36,783 bases of DNA from Gammaproteobacteria bacterium (lineage in GTDB: Bacteria; Pseudomonadota; Gammaproteobacteria; Tethybacterales; Persebacteraceae), in assembly GCA_020027345.1 (NCBI GenBank), contig JAHRAH010000124.1:1-36783 (forward strand), given 5' to 3'. A model generated the notes under the pieces. It ran no database searches. It had not been told where the DNA came from and saw only the letters and a list, made by a program, of their open reading frames with translations. This document shows positions 6,829 to 14,971 of this stretch, one piece after another (within the stretch, counting starts at the first letter, position 1; every line of letters begins with the position of its first letter). Both the position numbers and the translations under genes were made by a program.

Positions 6829-8782
6829 TTTCGTTTTCGGTTTTGGCGGCGCTTTGCGGCGCCTTGCGGCGGTAGAGGTCGACGACCAGCGCGTATATTT
6901 TTTCCCCGGCGGGCGGGCGGTAATCGGCTTCCATTCCGTAATGTTTGCCGGATTTCCATTCGCCCAGCCGCGCGCCGACAATTTCCCCTTTTTCGTTTTT
7001 TACATATTTTTCCCCGGGCACTTCGCCGCCGTTGACGCGCACGGCGGAAAAAACGACCGTCCGGTGTTCGCGCCCGGCGCAGGTGATGTCTTCGCCGCCG
7101 TCCAGCGAAAGGCGCATTTCCACATCCTCGCAGTCCTCGGCGGGCGCAAAAACCGCCGCCAATGTTCCTTCCCGAATTCTGCGGCTGGATATTTTCGCGC
7201 TGAGGGCGCTGCCGGAGCGGTTCGCCTTGCGCGAGCCGGTTTGTTTTTTACTTTTGCTTTTTTCGTCGCCGCCCGCCTGCCTGCCGCCTATTTTTTCAAT
7301 TTGTCCGCGCGCCTTGGGCTTTTCGCCGCGCGCGGATTCCGCAGCGAATTCAATCGGCATAATGTCGGCGGGGGAAAACGACTCGTCGCTTTTTTCCTCC
7401 GTCAGCCCTTTTATTTTTTCGCGCAGTTCGTCCAGTAGCGCGCGCAGTTTTTGCCTGTCTTCCGCGCTTGGCAGGCGCATGACTTTAATTTTGTTGTGCA
7501 GCGGGGTTTCCGCCAACTTGAAGAGGGTGTGCGCTTCCCCCGATGTTTCGGCGTCCACCAGCAGCAGGGCGTCAAACGGTTTGCGGTCGCCGAAATCGGC
7601 CTGCCAAAGCCTCGGCGCTTCGCCGGTTATCCACATTCCGTTTCTGCAAAGCGCCACGCGCTTGCCGTCGCCGCCCTGCCTTATCATCAATTTAATTTCG
7701 CCGCGCGAAGTGGCGACGGTATGCGGCGAGCCGTCCGTCAAAGTGCAGTAGGAATTCCATACTCGCCGCCCGGAGGGAAAGCCGTCTTTGCCGCGCATGT
7801 TTTCCTTGCGTTTTTCCAAAATGGCGCGCAGGTCGCCGCGGTTCAAAACCCGCGTTTTGCCGCCGCGCGTTATTTCCACTCGCAGTTTTTCCCTGTCCAC
7901 CGCGACATAAAAATTAAGCGCCGCCTCGCGCAGGATAACTTCCTCAACATCGCGCTCGCCGCCGAAGTCGTTAAAAGCGGCGACGGCGACGACCGAGCCG
8001 CTGCCCCATTCGTTTTTAATCCATTCCATCTTTGGCAGCAGCAGCGGCGGAATGTCCGCTTTGCGGGGGAAGTCAAAGCGGGCAAAATTCAATTTGTCCT
8101 CGTTAATGCGCCGGACATAATAACCGTCCTTGCCCAGCGCGTACGGTTTGCCGCCGTATTTTCCGGCGTGCGTCGCCAGCACCGCATGCCCGGAAAACAT
8201 CATCTCGCCGGCCGCGGATACGCCGCCGTAAAAAGCGTAACGCAAGCGCGAAAGAGCGAAGGCGGTCAAATGCCCGTTGCCGAAAGCGCCGCGGGATTCT
8301 TCGCCGCTTTGCTGGCTCACGCCGTCGCCGAGCATTGCGCCCAAACGGGGCGCGTCAAAACCGACGCCGTTGTCCATCACAAACAAAACGGATGCGTCTT
8401 CTTTTTCCGAGTGCTTGTGCAGCGAATCGGCAATGCCCCGGGTCAGGTCGTTCAAGTCCCCCCGCATTGCGCTGGCAAGCGCGGCTTTGTATTCCGGCAT
8501 TCCGGGGATTTCCGCGAGTTTGCGCCGTTCCACGACAAAACGGGCGACGGCGGTGTTTCTGCCGGCGCTAACCAAAGCGGCGTCCAGCGCGTTTTGCACC
8601 AGTTCGCGCACGCAACTGGACGGTTCGGCGCTGAACGAGGATTGCGAGGAGGCGGTGAATCCTTCCACCGTCCCCGGCGACGGCGGAAAAATCAGTTTTG
8701 CGGCGCCGTCGGTTGCGGGGGACGGTTGCGCCGCTTTGTTTGCGCGCTTGGCGCGGTTTTTGTCTTTGCGCCTTTTTGCCAT
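6815..8782 (-). CDS. GHKL (Hsp90/MutL/MORC-like) ATPase, first gene of a putative defence operon
   Basis: A 655-residue cytoplasmic protein with an N-terminal Bergerat-fold ATPase. The N-box is VRELVQNALDA (Glu60, Asn64, Asp67), G1 is MDNGVGFD (Asp137 to Asp143) and G2 is RGAFGNGHLTAF (164-175). It is not a sensor kinase: there is no phospho-acceptor His domain and no membrane segment. It is closer in layout to Hsp90-, MutL- or MORC-type ATPases, some of which occur in restriction-like operons. A basic N-terminus (MAKRRKDKNRAKR) and a Lys/Ser-rich linker at about 490-530 precede a beta-rich C-terminal domain. The ATG at 8782 follows a TATAAT box by eight bases, so the mRNA should be leaderless. 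The next gene overlaps its stop. Partners downstream are two unknown proteins, a mini-protein and a PP-loop enzyme. Confidence 0.88.
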   Translation of the reverse strand: MAKRRKDKNRAKRANKAAQPSPATDGAAKLIFPPSPGTVEGFTASSQSSFSAEPSSCVRELVQNALDAALVSAGRNTAVARFVVERRKLAEIPGMPEYKAALASAMRGDLNDLTRGIADSLHKHSEKEDASVLFVMDNGVGFDAPRLGAMLGDGVSQQSGEESRGAFGNGHLTAFALSRLRYAFYGGVSAAGEMMFSGHAVLATHAGKYGGKPYALGKDGYYVRRINEDKLNFARFDFPRKADIPPLLLPKMEWIKNEWGSGSVVAVAAFNDFGGERDVEEVILREAALNFYVAVDREKLRVEITRGGKTRVLNRGDLRAILEKRKENMRGKDGFPSGRRVWNSYCTLTDGSPHTVATSRGEIKLMIRQGGDGKRVALCRNGMWITGEAPRLWQADFGDRKPFDALLLVDAETSGEAHTLFKLAETPLHNKIKVMRLPSAEDRQKLRALLDELREKIKGLTEEKSDESFSPADIMPIEFAAESARGEKPKARGQIEKIGGRQAGGDEKSKSKKQTGSRKANRSGSALSAKISSRRIREGTLAAVFAPAEDCEDVEMRLSLDGGEDITCAGREHRTVVFSAVRVNGGEVPGEKYVKNEKGEIVGARLGEWKSGKHYGMEADYRPPAGEKIYALVVDLYRRKAPQSAAKTENENAGN

Positions 8783-8790
8783 CGCCGCCG

Positions 8791-8796
8791 ATTATA
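8791..8796 (-). promoter_or_regulatory. -10 box of the GHKL operon promoter
   Basis: A perfect TATAAT on the minus strand, eight bases before the ATG at 8782, with no recognisable -35 and no Shine-Dalgarno. It predicts a leaderless transcript. It is divergent from the sulfur operon promoter about 65 bases away. Confidence 0.55.
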
Positions 8797-8857
8797 AACC
8801 AACCGCCGAGTTGGCGGGGAGTGTGGCGGGAGGGGAGTGTTTGTGCGGGGGGAGTTG

Positions 8858-8866
8858 TGGTATAAG
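8858..8866 (+). promoter_or_regulatory. Extended -10 promoter of the sulfur operon
   Basis: TGG followed by TATAAG (8861-8866), very like the transporter promoter (GTGGTATAAC). The -35 is poor. Transcription would start near 8873, giving a leader of about 50 bases before the ATG at 8922. Confidence 0.5.
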
Positions 8867-8921
8867 TTGGTTTGCGCGTTGCCGGGGTGTTTGGGCGGGG
8901 CGGAAAGGACAGGGGAATATT

Positions 8922-9272
8922 ATGAGGGACGACAAGACGGCATTCGGGGGTTGCGGCTTTTTCGGGGGCTTTTTGCGGAGGGTTGCGGTTGCGGCTGCGG
9001 TGTTGGCGGTTTGCGCGCCGGCGGGGGCGGAGGGAGTCGGGCGGGGGGCGCTGCTTTCTTTTTCGTGCGCGGCGTGTCATGCGCCGGCGGCGGCGACGGG
9101 GAACGGCGGCATTCCTTCGCTGGAAGGGCGCGGCGCGGGTTTTATCGCGGCGGCGCTGCGCGATTTCCAAAGCGGCGCGAGCGAATCCACGGTGATGGGG
9201 CGCATCGCGAAGGGGTATGACGACGACGAGATAGACGCCATCGCGGCGTATTTGGGGAGGAAAGCACAATGA
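8922..9272 (+). CDS. fccA: Cytochrome c subunit of flavocytochrome c sulfide dehydrogenase (FccA/SoxE type)
   Basis: A 116-residue periplasmic class I cytochrome c. A signal peptide runs to about residue 36 (ending CAPAGA), followed by a single haem motif CAACH (Cys49, Cys52, His53). A likely distal ligand is Met92 in VMGRIAKGY. The size suits the monohaem subunit that accepts electrons from the FAD subunit FccB during sulfide oxidation. It is the first gene of the sulfur operon, and its stop overlaps the fccB start (ATGA). A GGACAGGGGA Shine-Dalgarno supports the ATG at 8922; longer in-frame starts would run into the divergent ATPase gene. Confidence 0.88.
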   Translation: MRDDKTAFGGCGFFGGFLRRVAVAAAVLAVCAPAGAEGVGRGALLSFSCAACHAPAAATGNGGIPSLEGRGAGFIAAALRDFQSGASESTVMGRIAKGYDDDEIDAIAAYLGRKAQ

Positions 9273-10531
9273 AACGGCGGACATTTTTGACGGCGGGGGC
9301 TGCGGCTCTTGCGGGTTCGGTTTTGCCGGCGCATTCGGCGCGGGCGGGGAAGGCGCGGGGGCGGGTTGTCGTTGTCGGCGGCGGCTTCGGCGGCGCGACG
9401 GCGGCGAAGTATGTGAAGTTGCTGGCGCCGGAGGTTGAGGTTACGCTGGTGGAACAAAACCGCGAGTACCACACCTGCCCGTTCAGCAATTTGGTTTTGG
9501 GCGGGGAGTTGCCGCTTTCGGGGGTGCGGCACGGTTACGGCGCGCTTTCTTCGCGTTACGGCGTTCGCGTTGTGCATTCGGCGGCGGCGCAAGTGGGGGA
9601 GGGGAAGGTCGTTCTCGCCGACGGTTCGGAGGTGGCGTTTGACCGCGCGCTGGTTTCGCCGGGGATTGATTTTCATTTTGACAAAATGCCCGGTTATTCC
9701 GCCGCCCTTGCGGAAAAGATTCCGCATGCGTGGAAGGCGGGCGCGCAAACGGCGCTTTTGCGGCGGCAGTTGGAGGCGATGCCGGACGGGGGGACTGCGG
9801 TGATACTGCCGCCGGCGAATCCTTTTCGCTGCCCGCCGGGTCCTTACGAGCGGGCGGGGATGTTCGCGCATTACTTTAAGAAAGCGAAGCCGCGGGCGAA
9901 GGTGTTGATTCTGGACGCGAAGGAGAAGTTCAGCAAGCAGCCGCTTTTTGAAGAGGGCTGGGCGCTGCATTACGGCGAGATGATTGAATGGCGCTCGGCC
10001 GAAGCGGGCGGGAAGGCGGAAGCGCTGGACGCGAAAACGATGACGGTGGAGACCGAGTTTGGCGAGGAAAAAGCGGATGTGATTAATTACATTCCGCCGC
10101 AGCGCGCCGGGCAAATCGCGCACGATTCGGGGTTGACGGAAGGCGACTGGTGTCCGGTTAACACCATCACTTTTGAATCCACACTGCGCCCGGGGGTGCA
10201 TGTCATCGGCGATTCCTGCGTCGCGGCGAAGATGCCGAAGTCGGGTTTTTCGGCGAACAGCCAGGGCAAGGCGGCGGCGGCGGCGATTGTGCGGGCGCTT
10301 TCCGGCGAAGAGCCGATTGCGCCGTCGTTCGCCAACACTTGTTACAGTTTCGTCACGCCCTCGCACGGCATTTCGGTGGCGGCGGTGTATCGTTCGGACG
10401 GCAAGGCGATTCAGAGCGTGGAAGGCGCCGGCGGCGTGAGCCCGAAGGAAGCCGGCGCGGATTTCCGCCGGCGCGAGGCCGATTACGCGCGCGGCTGGTA
10501 CCGGGCGATAACTGCGGACATGTTTTATTGA
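9269..10531 (+). CDS. fccB: Flavoprotein subunit of sulfide dehydrogenase (FccB/SoxF)
   Basis: A 420-residue Tat-exported flavoprotein ([15 protein letters not shown]) that oxidises sulfide and passes electrons to the cytochrome encoded just before it. The FAD-binding GGGFGG is at 37-42 and the second FAD segment HVIGDS at 311-316. Cys188 ([10 protein letters not shown]) and Cys358 (ANTCYSF) match the two cysteines of the redox-active disulfide of flavocytochrome c. Cys70 (HTCPFSN) is a further conserved-looking cysteine. In Sox clusters this gene is called soxF. The start overlaps fccA by four bases. The family is firm. Confidence 0.93.
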   Translation: MKRRTFLTAGAAALAGSVLPAHSARAGKARGRVVVVGGGFGGATAAKYVKLLAPEVEVTLVEQNREYHTCPFSNLVLGGELPLSGVRHGYGALSSRYGVRVVHSAAAQVGEGKVVLADGSEVAFDRALVSPGIDFHFDKMPGYSAALAEKIPHAWKAGAQTALLRRQLEAMPDGGTAVILPPANPFRCPPGPYERAGMFAHYFKKAKPRAKVLILDAKEKFSKQPLFEEGWALHYGEMIEWRSAEAGGKAEALDAKTMTVETEFGEEKADVINYIPPQRAGQIAHDSGLTEGDWCPVNTITFESTLRPGVHVIGDSCVAAKMPKSGFSANSQGKAAAAAIVRALSGEEPIAPSFANTCYSFVTPSHGISVAAVYRSDGKAIQSVEGAGGVSPKEAGADFRRREADYARGWYRAITADMFY

Positions 10532-10536
10532 ATCCG

Positions 10537-11850
10537 ATGAAGCGCATTTCCGACAAGCGGCTGCTCGCGCAGGTCGCCCGCGAAGGAAGCACACTGAGCG
10601 GCGCGGCGCGGCGGGATTTTCTTAAAAAAGGAATAGCCGTGGCCGCGGGGACTGTTGCGGCGGGGACTGTTGCGGCGGAGACGGAAGAGGGGGGGACTCT
10701 TAAAGTCGGGGAGTGGAGCAGGCGTTTGGGGCGGGGGGTTGTTACCGTTCCTTACGGTTCGCCTTCGCGTTTTGAATCGCATGTCGTGCGGCGCAATGTG
10801 CCGTGGCTGACGGCGGACGCGGTGTCGTCTGTGAGTTTCACGCCGCTGCATGAACTGAGCGGGATTATCACGCCGAACGGTCTGGTGTTTGAACGGTATC
10901 ATGCGGGGGTTCCGGAGATTCCACCGGAGGAGCACCGGCTGTTGATTCACGGGATGGTGGAGCGCCCGCTGGTTTTGACGATGGAGGACATCGTAAAACT
11001 GCCATCGGAATCGGTCATTCGCTTTTTGGAATGCCCGGCGAACGGGGGGATGGAATGGCGCGGCGCGCAAATGGAAGCGTCGCAGTTCACGCACGGGATG
11101 CTTTCCTGCTGCGAGTGGACGGGCGTGCCGCTTGCGGTGTTGCTGGAAGAAGCCGGGGCGAAGCCGGGGGCGAAATGGCTGCTCGCCGAAGGCGCCGACG
11201 GCGCGGCGATGACGCGCAGCATCCCGATGGAAAAAGCGTTGGACGATGCGCTTGTGGTTTACGCGCAAAACGGCGAGCGGCTGCGCCCCGAACAAGGGTA
11301 TCCGCTGCGCCTGCTGAATCCGGGGTGGGAAGGCAACACTTCGGTCAAGTGGCTGCGGCGGTTGAAAGCGGGCGATTCTCCCTGGCACCACCGCGAAGAA
11401 ACATCCAAATACACCGACCTGATGGAGGACGGCAAGGCGCGGCGGTTTACCTGGGTGATGGAGGCGAATTCGGTGATACTCAGCCCCTGCCCGGAAAAGC
11501 CGTGGAGCGGGGCGCGCAAGGGGTTGACGGAAATATCGGGTTTGGCGTGGTCGGGGCGCGGGCGCATCACCGCCGTGGATGTCTCCGCCGACGGCGGCGC
11601 AAACTGGCGGCGGGCAACACTCAAAGGGATGGTGTTGCCGAAATGCCTGACGCGCTTCGCCCTTCCTTATGAATGGCGCGGCGGCAATCTTTTGCTGCAA
11701 AGCCGGGCGACGGACGAAACAGGTTATGTGCAGCCGACTCTTGCGCAGTTGCGCGAAGTGCGGGGCGTGGAATCCATCTATCACAAAAACGCCATTCAGA
11801 CATGGGGCGTGGAGGATTCGGGCGCGGTGCGCAATGTGCAGATTTCTTGA
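10537..11850 (+). CDS. soxC: Sulfane dehydrogenase molybdopterin subunit SoxC
   Basis: A 437-residue sulfite-oxidase-family enzyme that, with SoxD, oxidises the sulfane sulfur on SoxY-cysteine-S-sulfane in the periplasm, delivering six electrons. A twin-arginine signal is at residues 25-38 (RRDFLKKGIAVAAG). The molybdenum-ligating cysteine is Cys166 in FLECPANGG. The following SQFTHGMLSC and EWTGVPLAVLLEEAG segments are typical of SoxC. The C-terminal half is the dimerisation Ig-like domain (TAVDVSADGGANW). The ATG is five bases after fccB, with no Shine-Dalgarno, so translation is probably coupled. The next gene, soxD, is separated by a 146-base repeat. Confidence 0.94.
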   Translation: MKRISDKRLLAQVAREGSTLSGAARRDFLKKGIAVAAGTVAAGTVAAETEEGGTLKVGEWSRRLGRGVVTVPYGSPSRFESHVVRRNVPWLTADAVSSVSFTPLHELSGIITPNGLVFERYHAGVPEIPPEEHRLLIHGMVERPLVLTMEDIVKLPSESVIRFLECPANGGMEWRGAQMEASQFTHGMLSCCEWTGVPLAVLLEEAGAKPGAKWLLAEGADGAAMTRSIPMEKALDDALVVYAQNGERLRPEQGYPLRLLNPGWEGNTSVKWLRRLKAGDSPWHHREETSKYTDLMEDGKARRFTWVMEANSVILSPCPEKPWSGARKGLTEISGLAWSGRGRITAVDVSADGGANWRRATLKGMVLPKCLTRFALPYEWRGGNLLLQSRATDETGYVQPTLAQLREVRGVESIYHKNAIQTWGVEDSGAVRNVQIS

Positions 11851-11853
11851 GAG

Positions 11854-11980
11854 TCCCCCCCCCTCCCCCCCCATCAAAGATGGGGGGGGGGTTAATAATA
11901 ATGGGGGTGGAGTTAATACTAATGCGGCGGAGGAGAAGTTTACCCCCCCCCCATCTTTGATGGGGGGGGTTGGGGGGGGG
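11854..11980. repeat. MITE-like C/G-tract inverted repeat between soxC and soxD
   Basis: The left arm is a C run, T, a C run, ATCAAAGAT, a G run and TTAA. The right arm (11939-11980) is its inverted copy: TTTA, a C run, ATCTTTGAT, a G run, TT and a G run. About 45 unrelated bases lie between them. Related arms occur at 24308-24490. Read on the plus strand, the element adds an open frame to soxD and an alternative ATG at 11960. Long homopolymers make it a likely site of slippage. Confidence 0.8.
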
Positions 11981-11995
11981 ATATTTCGCTCTGTT

Positions 11996-12931
11996 ATGGT
12001 TGCATCGGCGGTTGCCGTTGCGGCGGTGTTTTTTTCCGGGGCGGCTTTTGCCGAGGGGGGACTCTACGGCGTCGGGCGTCCGGCGGGCGAGGCGGACATT
12101 CGGGCGTGGGATATTGATGTGCGCTGGGACGGCGAGGGGCTGCCGCCCGGCGGCGGGACTGTCGCCGAGGGCGAGATAGTTTACGAGGCGAAGTGCGCGT
12201 CCTGTCACGGCGACTTCGGGCAGGGCGAAGGCAGATGGCCGGCCATCGCCGGGGGTTTTGATTCGCTGACTCACCAGGGCGGCTCGCAGCGTCCGGAGAA
12301 AACTTTCGGCAGTTATTGGCCGTTTGCGCCGACGCTTTTTGATTACATTCGCCGGGCGATGCCCTACACGGCGCCGCAGTCGCTGAGCGACGGCGAAACT
12401 TACGCTTTGGTCGCGTATATTTTGTATCTCAACGATTTGGTCGGCGAGGATTTTACCGCCGACGCCGAGACCGTCGCCGCCGTGCGAATGCCGAATCGGG
12501 AAAACTTTTTTGACGACCCCCGCCCCGATGTCCGCAACAGTGCCTGCATGACGAATTGTCTGGACGCCGGGCAACTGCGCCTGATTGAATCCATCACCGG
12601 CGTAACGCCCGAGCAGGAGTCGCGCGGCGGCGACGGGGAAAGTGATGACGCAAAACCGGCGGCGGAGACCGTTGCCGCTCCCGCTCCCGCTTCCTACGCC
12701 GTTTGCGGTGTTTGTCATGCGAGCGGAGTCGCCGATGCGCCGTTGCTGAGCGATACGGCGGAATGGCAAAAGCGGCTGGACGCAAGCGGCGGAGTCGGCG
12801 CGCTGACGCAAGCGGTAATCCAAGGAAAGGGCGCGATGCCGCCGAAAGGCGGGGCGGCGAATCTCAGCGACGAGGAAATTGAAAAACTCGTCCGGTATAT
12901 GTTGCAAACGGCAAAAATTGCGGTAGAGTAG
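11996..12931 (+). CDS. soxD: Dihaem cytochrome c subunit SoxD of sulfane dehydrogenase
   Basis: A 311-residue periplasmic protein with two c-type haem motifs, CASCH (67-71) and CGVCH (237-241), in two cytochrome domains joined by an Ala/Pro-rich linker. It takes electrons from SoxC. I chose the ATG at 11996 because a clean signal peptide follows (MVASAVAVAAVFFSGAAFA). The open frame extends upstream through a C/G-rich repeat, and an alternative ATG at 11960 would add MGGVGGGIFRSV, which looks like repeat-derived sequence. No clear Shine-Dalgarno precedes either start except the G run of the repeat. The soxX gene follows after six bases. Confidence 0.9.
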   Translation: MVASAVAVAAVFFSGAAFAEGGLYGVGRPAGEADIRAWDIDVRWDGEGLPPGGGTVAEGEIVYEAKCASCHGDFGQGEGRWPAIAGGFDSLTHQGGSQRPEKTFGSYWPFAPTLFDYIRRAMPYTAPQSLSDGETYALVAYILYLNDLVGEDFTADAETVAAVRMPNRENFFDDPRPDVRNSACMTNCLDAGQLRLIESITGVTPEQESRGGDGESDDAKPAAETVAAPAPASYAVCGVCHASGVADAPLLSDTAEWQKRLDASGGVGALTQAVIQGKGAMPPKGGAANLSDEEIEKLVRYMLQTAKIAVE

Positions 12932-12937
12932 GGGCGC

Positions 12938-13342
12938 ATGTTTACGCACGACGACCGCCTCGGCGTGGTTGCCCGTTTTTGCAAAGGGGCGGCGTTTGCC
13001 GTCGCGCTGGCTTTGGCGGCGGCGATTATTCCCGCCGCGACCGTTCACGCCGCCGATGTGGAAGGCGGGCGCGAAATCGCGTTCAAGCGCAAGAGCGACG
13101 GCAAGGGCAACGCCGGCAATTGTCTGGCGTGTCATGCCATCGCCGGCGGCAACGCCCCCGGCAATATGGGTCCGCCGCTGGTCGGCATTGCGCAGCGTTT
13201 TCCGCAGCGCGCCGATTTGCGCGCGCGGCTGTTTGACCCGACGGTGTTCAATCCCATCTCGGCGATGCCGCCTTTCGGCAAGCACCGGCTGCTGACCGAG
13301 GAGGAAATTGAAAAAGTGATGGATTTTTTGTACACGCTTTAA
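12938..13342 (+). CDS. soxX: Cytochrome c SoxX
   Basis: A 134-residue periplasmic monohaem cytochrome, the small subunit of SoxXA, which joins thiosulfate to the carrier cysteine of SoxY oxidatively. A signal peptide runs to about residue 38 (VHA). The haem motif is CLACH (62-66). The C-terminal ISAMPPFGKHRLLTEEEIEKV supplies the distal Met (about residue 110) and is typical of SoxX. The gene is separated from its partner soxA by soxYZ, as in green sulfur bacteria. Confidence 0.93.
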   Translation: MFTHDDRLGVVARFCKGAAFAVALALAAAIIPAATVHAADVEGGREIAFKRKSDGKGNAGNCLACHAIAGGNAPGNMGPPLVGIAQRFPQRADLRARLFDPTVFNPISAMPPFGKHRLLTEEEIEKVMDFLYTL

Positions 13343-13357
13343 AGCAAGGGGGGACTG

Positions 13358-13813
13358 ATGAACCGGCGTTTGTTTTTGTTTAAGGGCGCGGCTTTCGCCG
13401 CGGGCGCGGCTTTGCTGGCGCGGGCGCAAACGGCATTGGCGGCGGCTTGGCCTTCGGGCGCCTTTGACCGCGACGACACCGCGGCGGCGATAAAAGAATT
13501 GTTCGGCGCGGAAAAATACGCGGAAGACGCCGGCATTGAATTTCGCGCGCCGGAAATCGCCGAGAACGGCGCGGTCGTCCCGCTGCAGGTGCGTTACAAG
13601 GGACCGGCCAAAGCGGTGGCGATTTTCGTTGAAGAAAACCCGAAGCCGCTGGCGGCGGCTTTTGAACTGGGCGAAAAAGGCGCGGCGAATGTCGGCGTGC
13701 GCATCAAAATGGGGCACAGTTCCCTCGTGCATGCCGTCGTGCAAAAACCCGGCGGCGAACTGCTGGGGACAGTGAAGGAAGTGAAAGTGACCATCGGCGG
13801 CTGCGGCGGCTGA
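13358..13813 (+). CDS. soxY: Sulfur carrier protein SoxY
   Basis: A 151-residue Tat-type exported protein (NRRLFLFKGAAFAAG). It ends in the mobile GGCGG arm, whose Cys149 carries the sulfur intermediates. The mature Ig-like fold forms a dimer with SoxZ, encoded 19 bases downstream. A G-rich Shine-Dalgarno (AAGGGGGG) precedes the ATG. Every Sox enzyme in this operon acts on this cysteine. Confidence 0.97.
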   Translation: MNRRLFLFKGAAFAAGAALLARAQTALAAAWPSGAFDRDDTAAAIKELFGAEKYAEDAGIEFRAPEIAENGAVVPLQVRYKGPAKAVAIFVEENPKPLAAAFELGEKGAANVGVRIKMGHSSLVHAVVQKPGGELLGTVKEVKVTIGGCGG

Positions 13814-13832
13814 ACAACATAGGAGCGCGACG

Positions 13833-14129
13833 ATGAAAGTCAAAGCCAAAGCCAAGGGCGGCGCAGTGGAAGTCAAACTCATCGCCAAGCACCCGATGGA
13901 GAGCGGGCAGGCGAAAGACAAGGAGGGCAACCGCATTCCGGCGCATTACATTGAACGGCTGACCGCCGAAGTCGGCGGCGAGACGGTGTTTGCGGCGAAC
14001 CTGGGGCCGGCGGTGAGCAAAAACCCCTACTTGAAGTTTTACTACGACGGCGCCGTCGGCGACAAAGTTTCGCTGCATTGGCGCGACAACAAAGGAATGG
14101 AAGCGTCCGCCGAGGCGACGGTGAAATGA
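13833..14129 (+). CDS. soxZ: Sulfur carrier partner protein SoxZ
   Basis: A 98-residue Ig-like protein without a signal peptide, exported in complex with SoxY. Typical features are KLIAKHPMESGQ near the start, NRIPAHYIE and the C-terminal WRDNKG segment. A TAGGAG Shine-Dalgarno is present, and the stop overlaps the soxA start (ATGA). Confidence 0.96.
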   Translation: MKVKAKAKGGAVEVKLIAKHPMESGQAKDKEGNRIPAHYIERLTAEVGGETVFAANLGPAVSKNPYLKFYYDGAVGDKVSLHWRDNKGMEASAEATVK

Positions 14130-14971
14130 GCCGCCGGTTTCTTTTTGCGCGCGTTGTTTTGGCGTGTTGCGTTGCCGTTCTCGCCCCGGCGCAGCCGGCG
14201 GCGGCGGAGATAGACCCGGAAGCCGACCGCAAGGCCTTCGTGCGCTATTTTCACTCCGCCTTTCCCAATGTGCCGCCGGACGATTACATCAACGGCGTCT
14301 ACGCCATTGACCGGCAGTCGCGCGAACAGTGGGAGGCGATAGAGGAGTTTCCGCCCTACGAAGAGTCGGTGGAAAAAGGCGAGGAACTCTACGACATTCC
14401 CTTCGCCAACGGCAAAGGATACGCCGACTGTTTCGGCGACGGGGCGGTGCGCCACCGTTACCCCTTTTACGACGAGGCCGCCGGCGAAGTGATAACGCTG
14501 GAATACGACATCAACCGCTGCCGCGCGGCGAACGGCGAAAAGCCGCTTAAGTGGGAGCGCGGCGACCTCGTGCATTTGTCGGCGTATATGGCTTTCGTCT
14601 CGCGCGGCAAGCGGCTGGACATCAAAGCGGAAAGCGAAGGCGCGCTTGCGGCTTACGAGCGCGGCAAGCGTTTTTACTACACCAAGCGCGGCTATCTCAA
14701 CAACTCTTGCTCCACATGCCATGTGCAGGGGGCGGGCAGGCGCGTGCGCACCGAAGTTTTGCATCCGGCGCTGGGCGAAATTACGCACTGGCCCAACTTC
14801 CGTTTGAAGTGGGGGCACATCGCCACGCTGCACAAGCGCATCAGCCGCTGCCACCGCGACCAGGGCGCGAAACGCTTTCAGGCGCAGCATCCGAGTTACC
14901 GCGAAGTGGAGTATTTTATGACTTATATGTCCAACGGCTTGCCGGTCAACGGTCCCGGAGTGCGCAAATGA
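14126..14971 (+). CDS. soxA: Cytochrome c SoxA, monohaem type
   Basis: A 281-residue periplasmic cytochrome, the large subunit of SoxXA. A signal peptide ends at about residue 27 (AAA). The only haem motif is CSTCH (195-199), and Cys242 in ISRCHRDQGAKRF is the expected haem-ligating or persulfide cysteine. The N-terminal haem of dihaem SoxA is absent: the place holds GYADCFGDG with a single Cys102, likely disulfide-bonded to Cys132 (INRCRAANG). This is the monohaem class known from several sulfur bacteria. The start at 14126 overlaps the soxZ stop, and the soxK start overlaps this stop. Confidence 0.95.
   Translation: MSRRFLFARVVLACCVAVLAPAQPAAAEIDPEADRKAFVRYFHSAFPNVPPDDYINGVYAIDRQSREQWEAIEEFPPYEESVEKGEELYDIPFANGKGYADCFGDGAVRHRYPFYDEAAGEVITLEYDINRCRAANGEKPLKWERGDLVHLSAYMAFVSRGKRLDIKAESEGALAAYERGKRFYYTKRGYLNNSCSTCHVQGAGRRVRTEVLHPALGEITHWPNFRLKWGHIATLHKRISRCHRDQGAKRFQAQHPSYREVEYFMTYMSNGLPVNGPGVRK

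Noticed and set aside
7451-8797. 448-codon plus-strand frame antisense to the GHKL ATPase gene
   Set aside because: The minus strand has the ATPase N, G1 and G2 boxes; the plus frame is compositionally shadow-like.
11669-11995. Long N-terminal extension of SoxD through the soxC end and the C/G repeat
   Set aside because: It would bury the signal peptide; the extension is out-of-frame soxC plus repeat-encoded Pro/Gly.
11621-13936. 771-codon minus-strand frame across soxD, soxX and soxY
   Set aside because: It runs antisense through three confidently identified Sox genes and reads through the C/G repeat; no domain seen.
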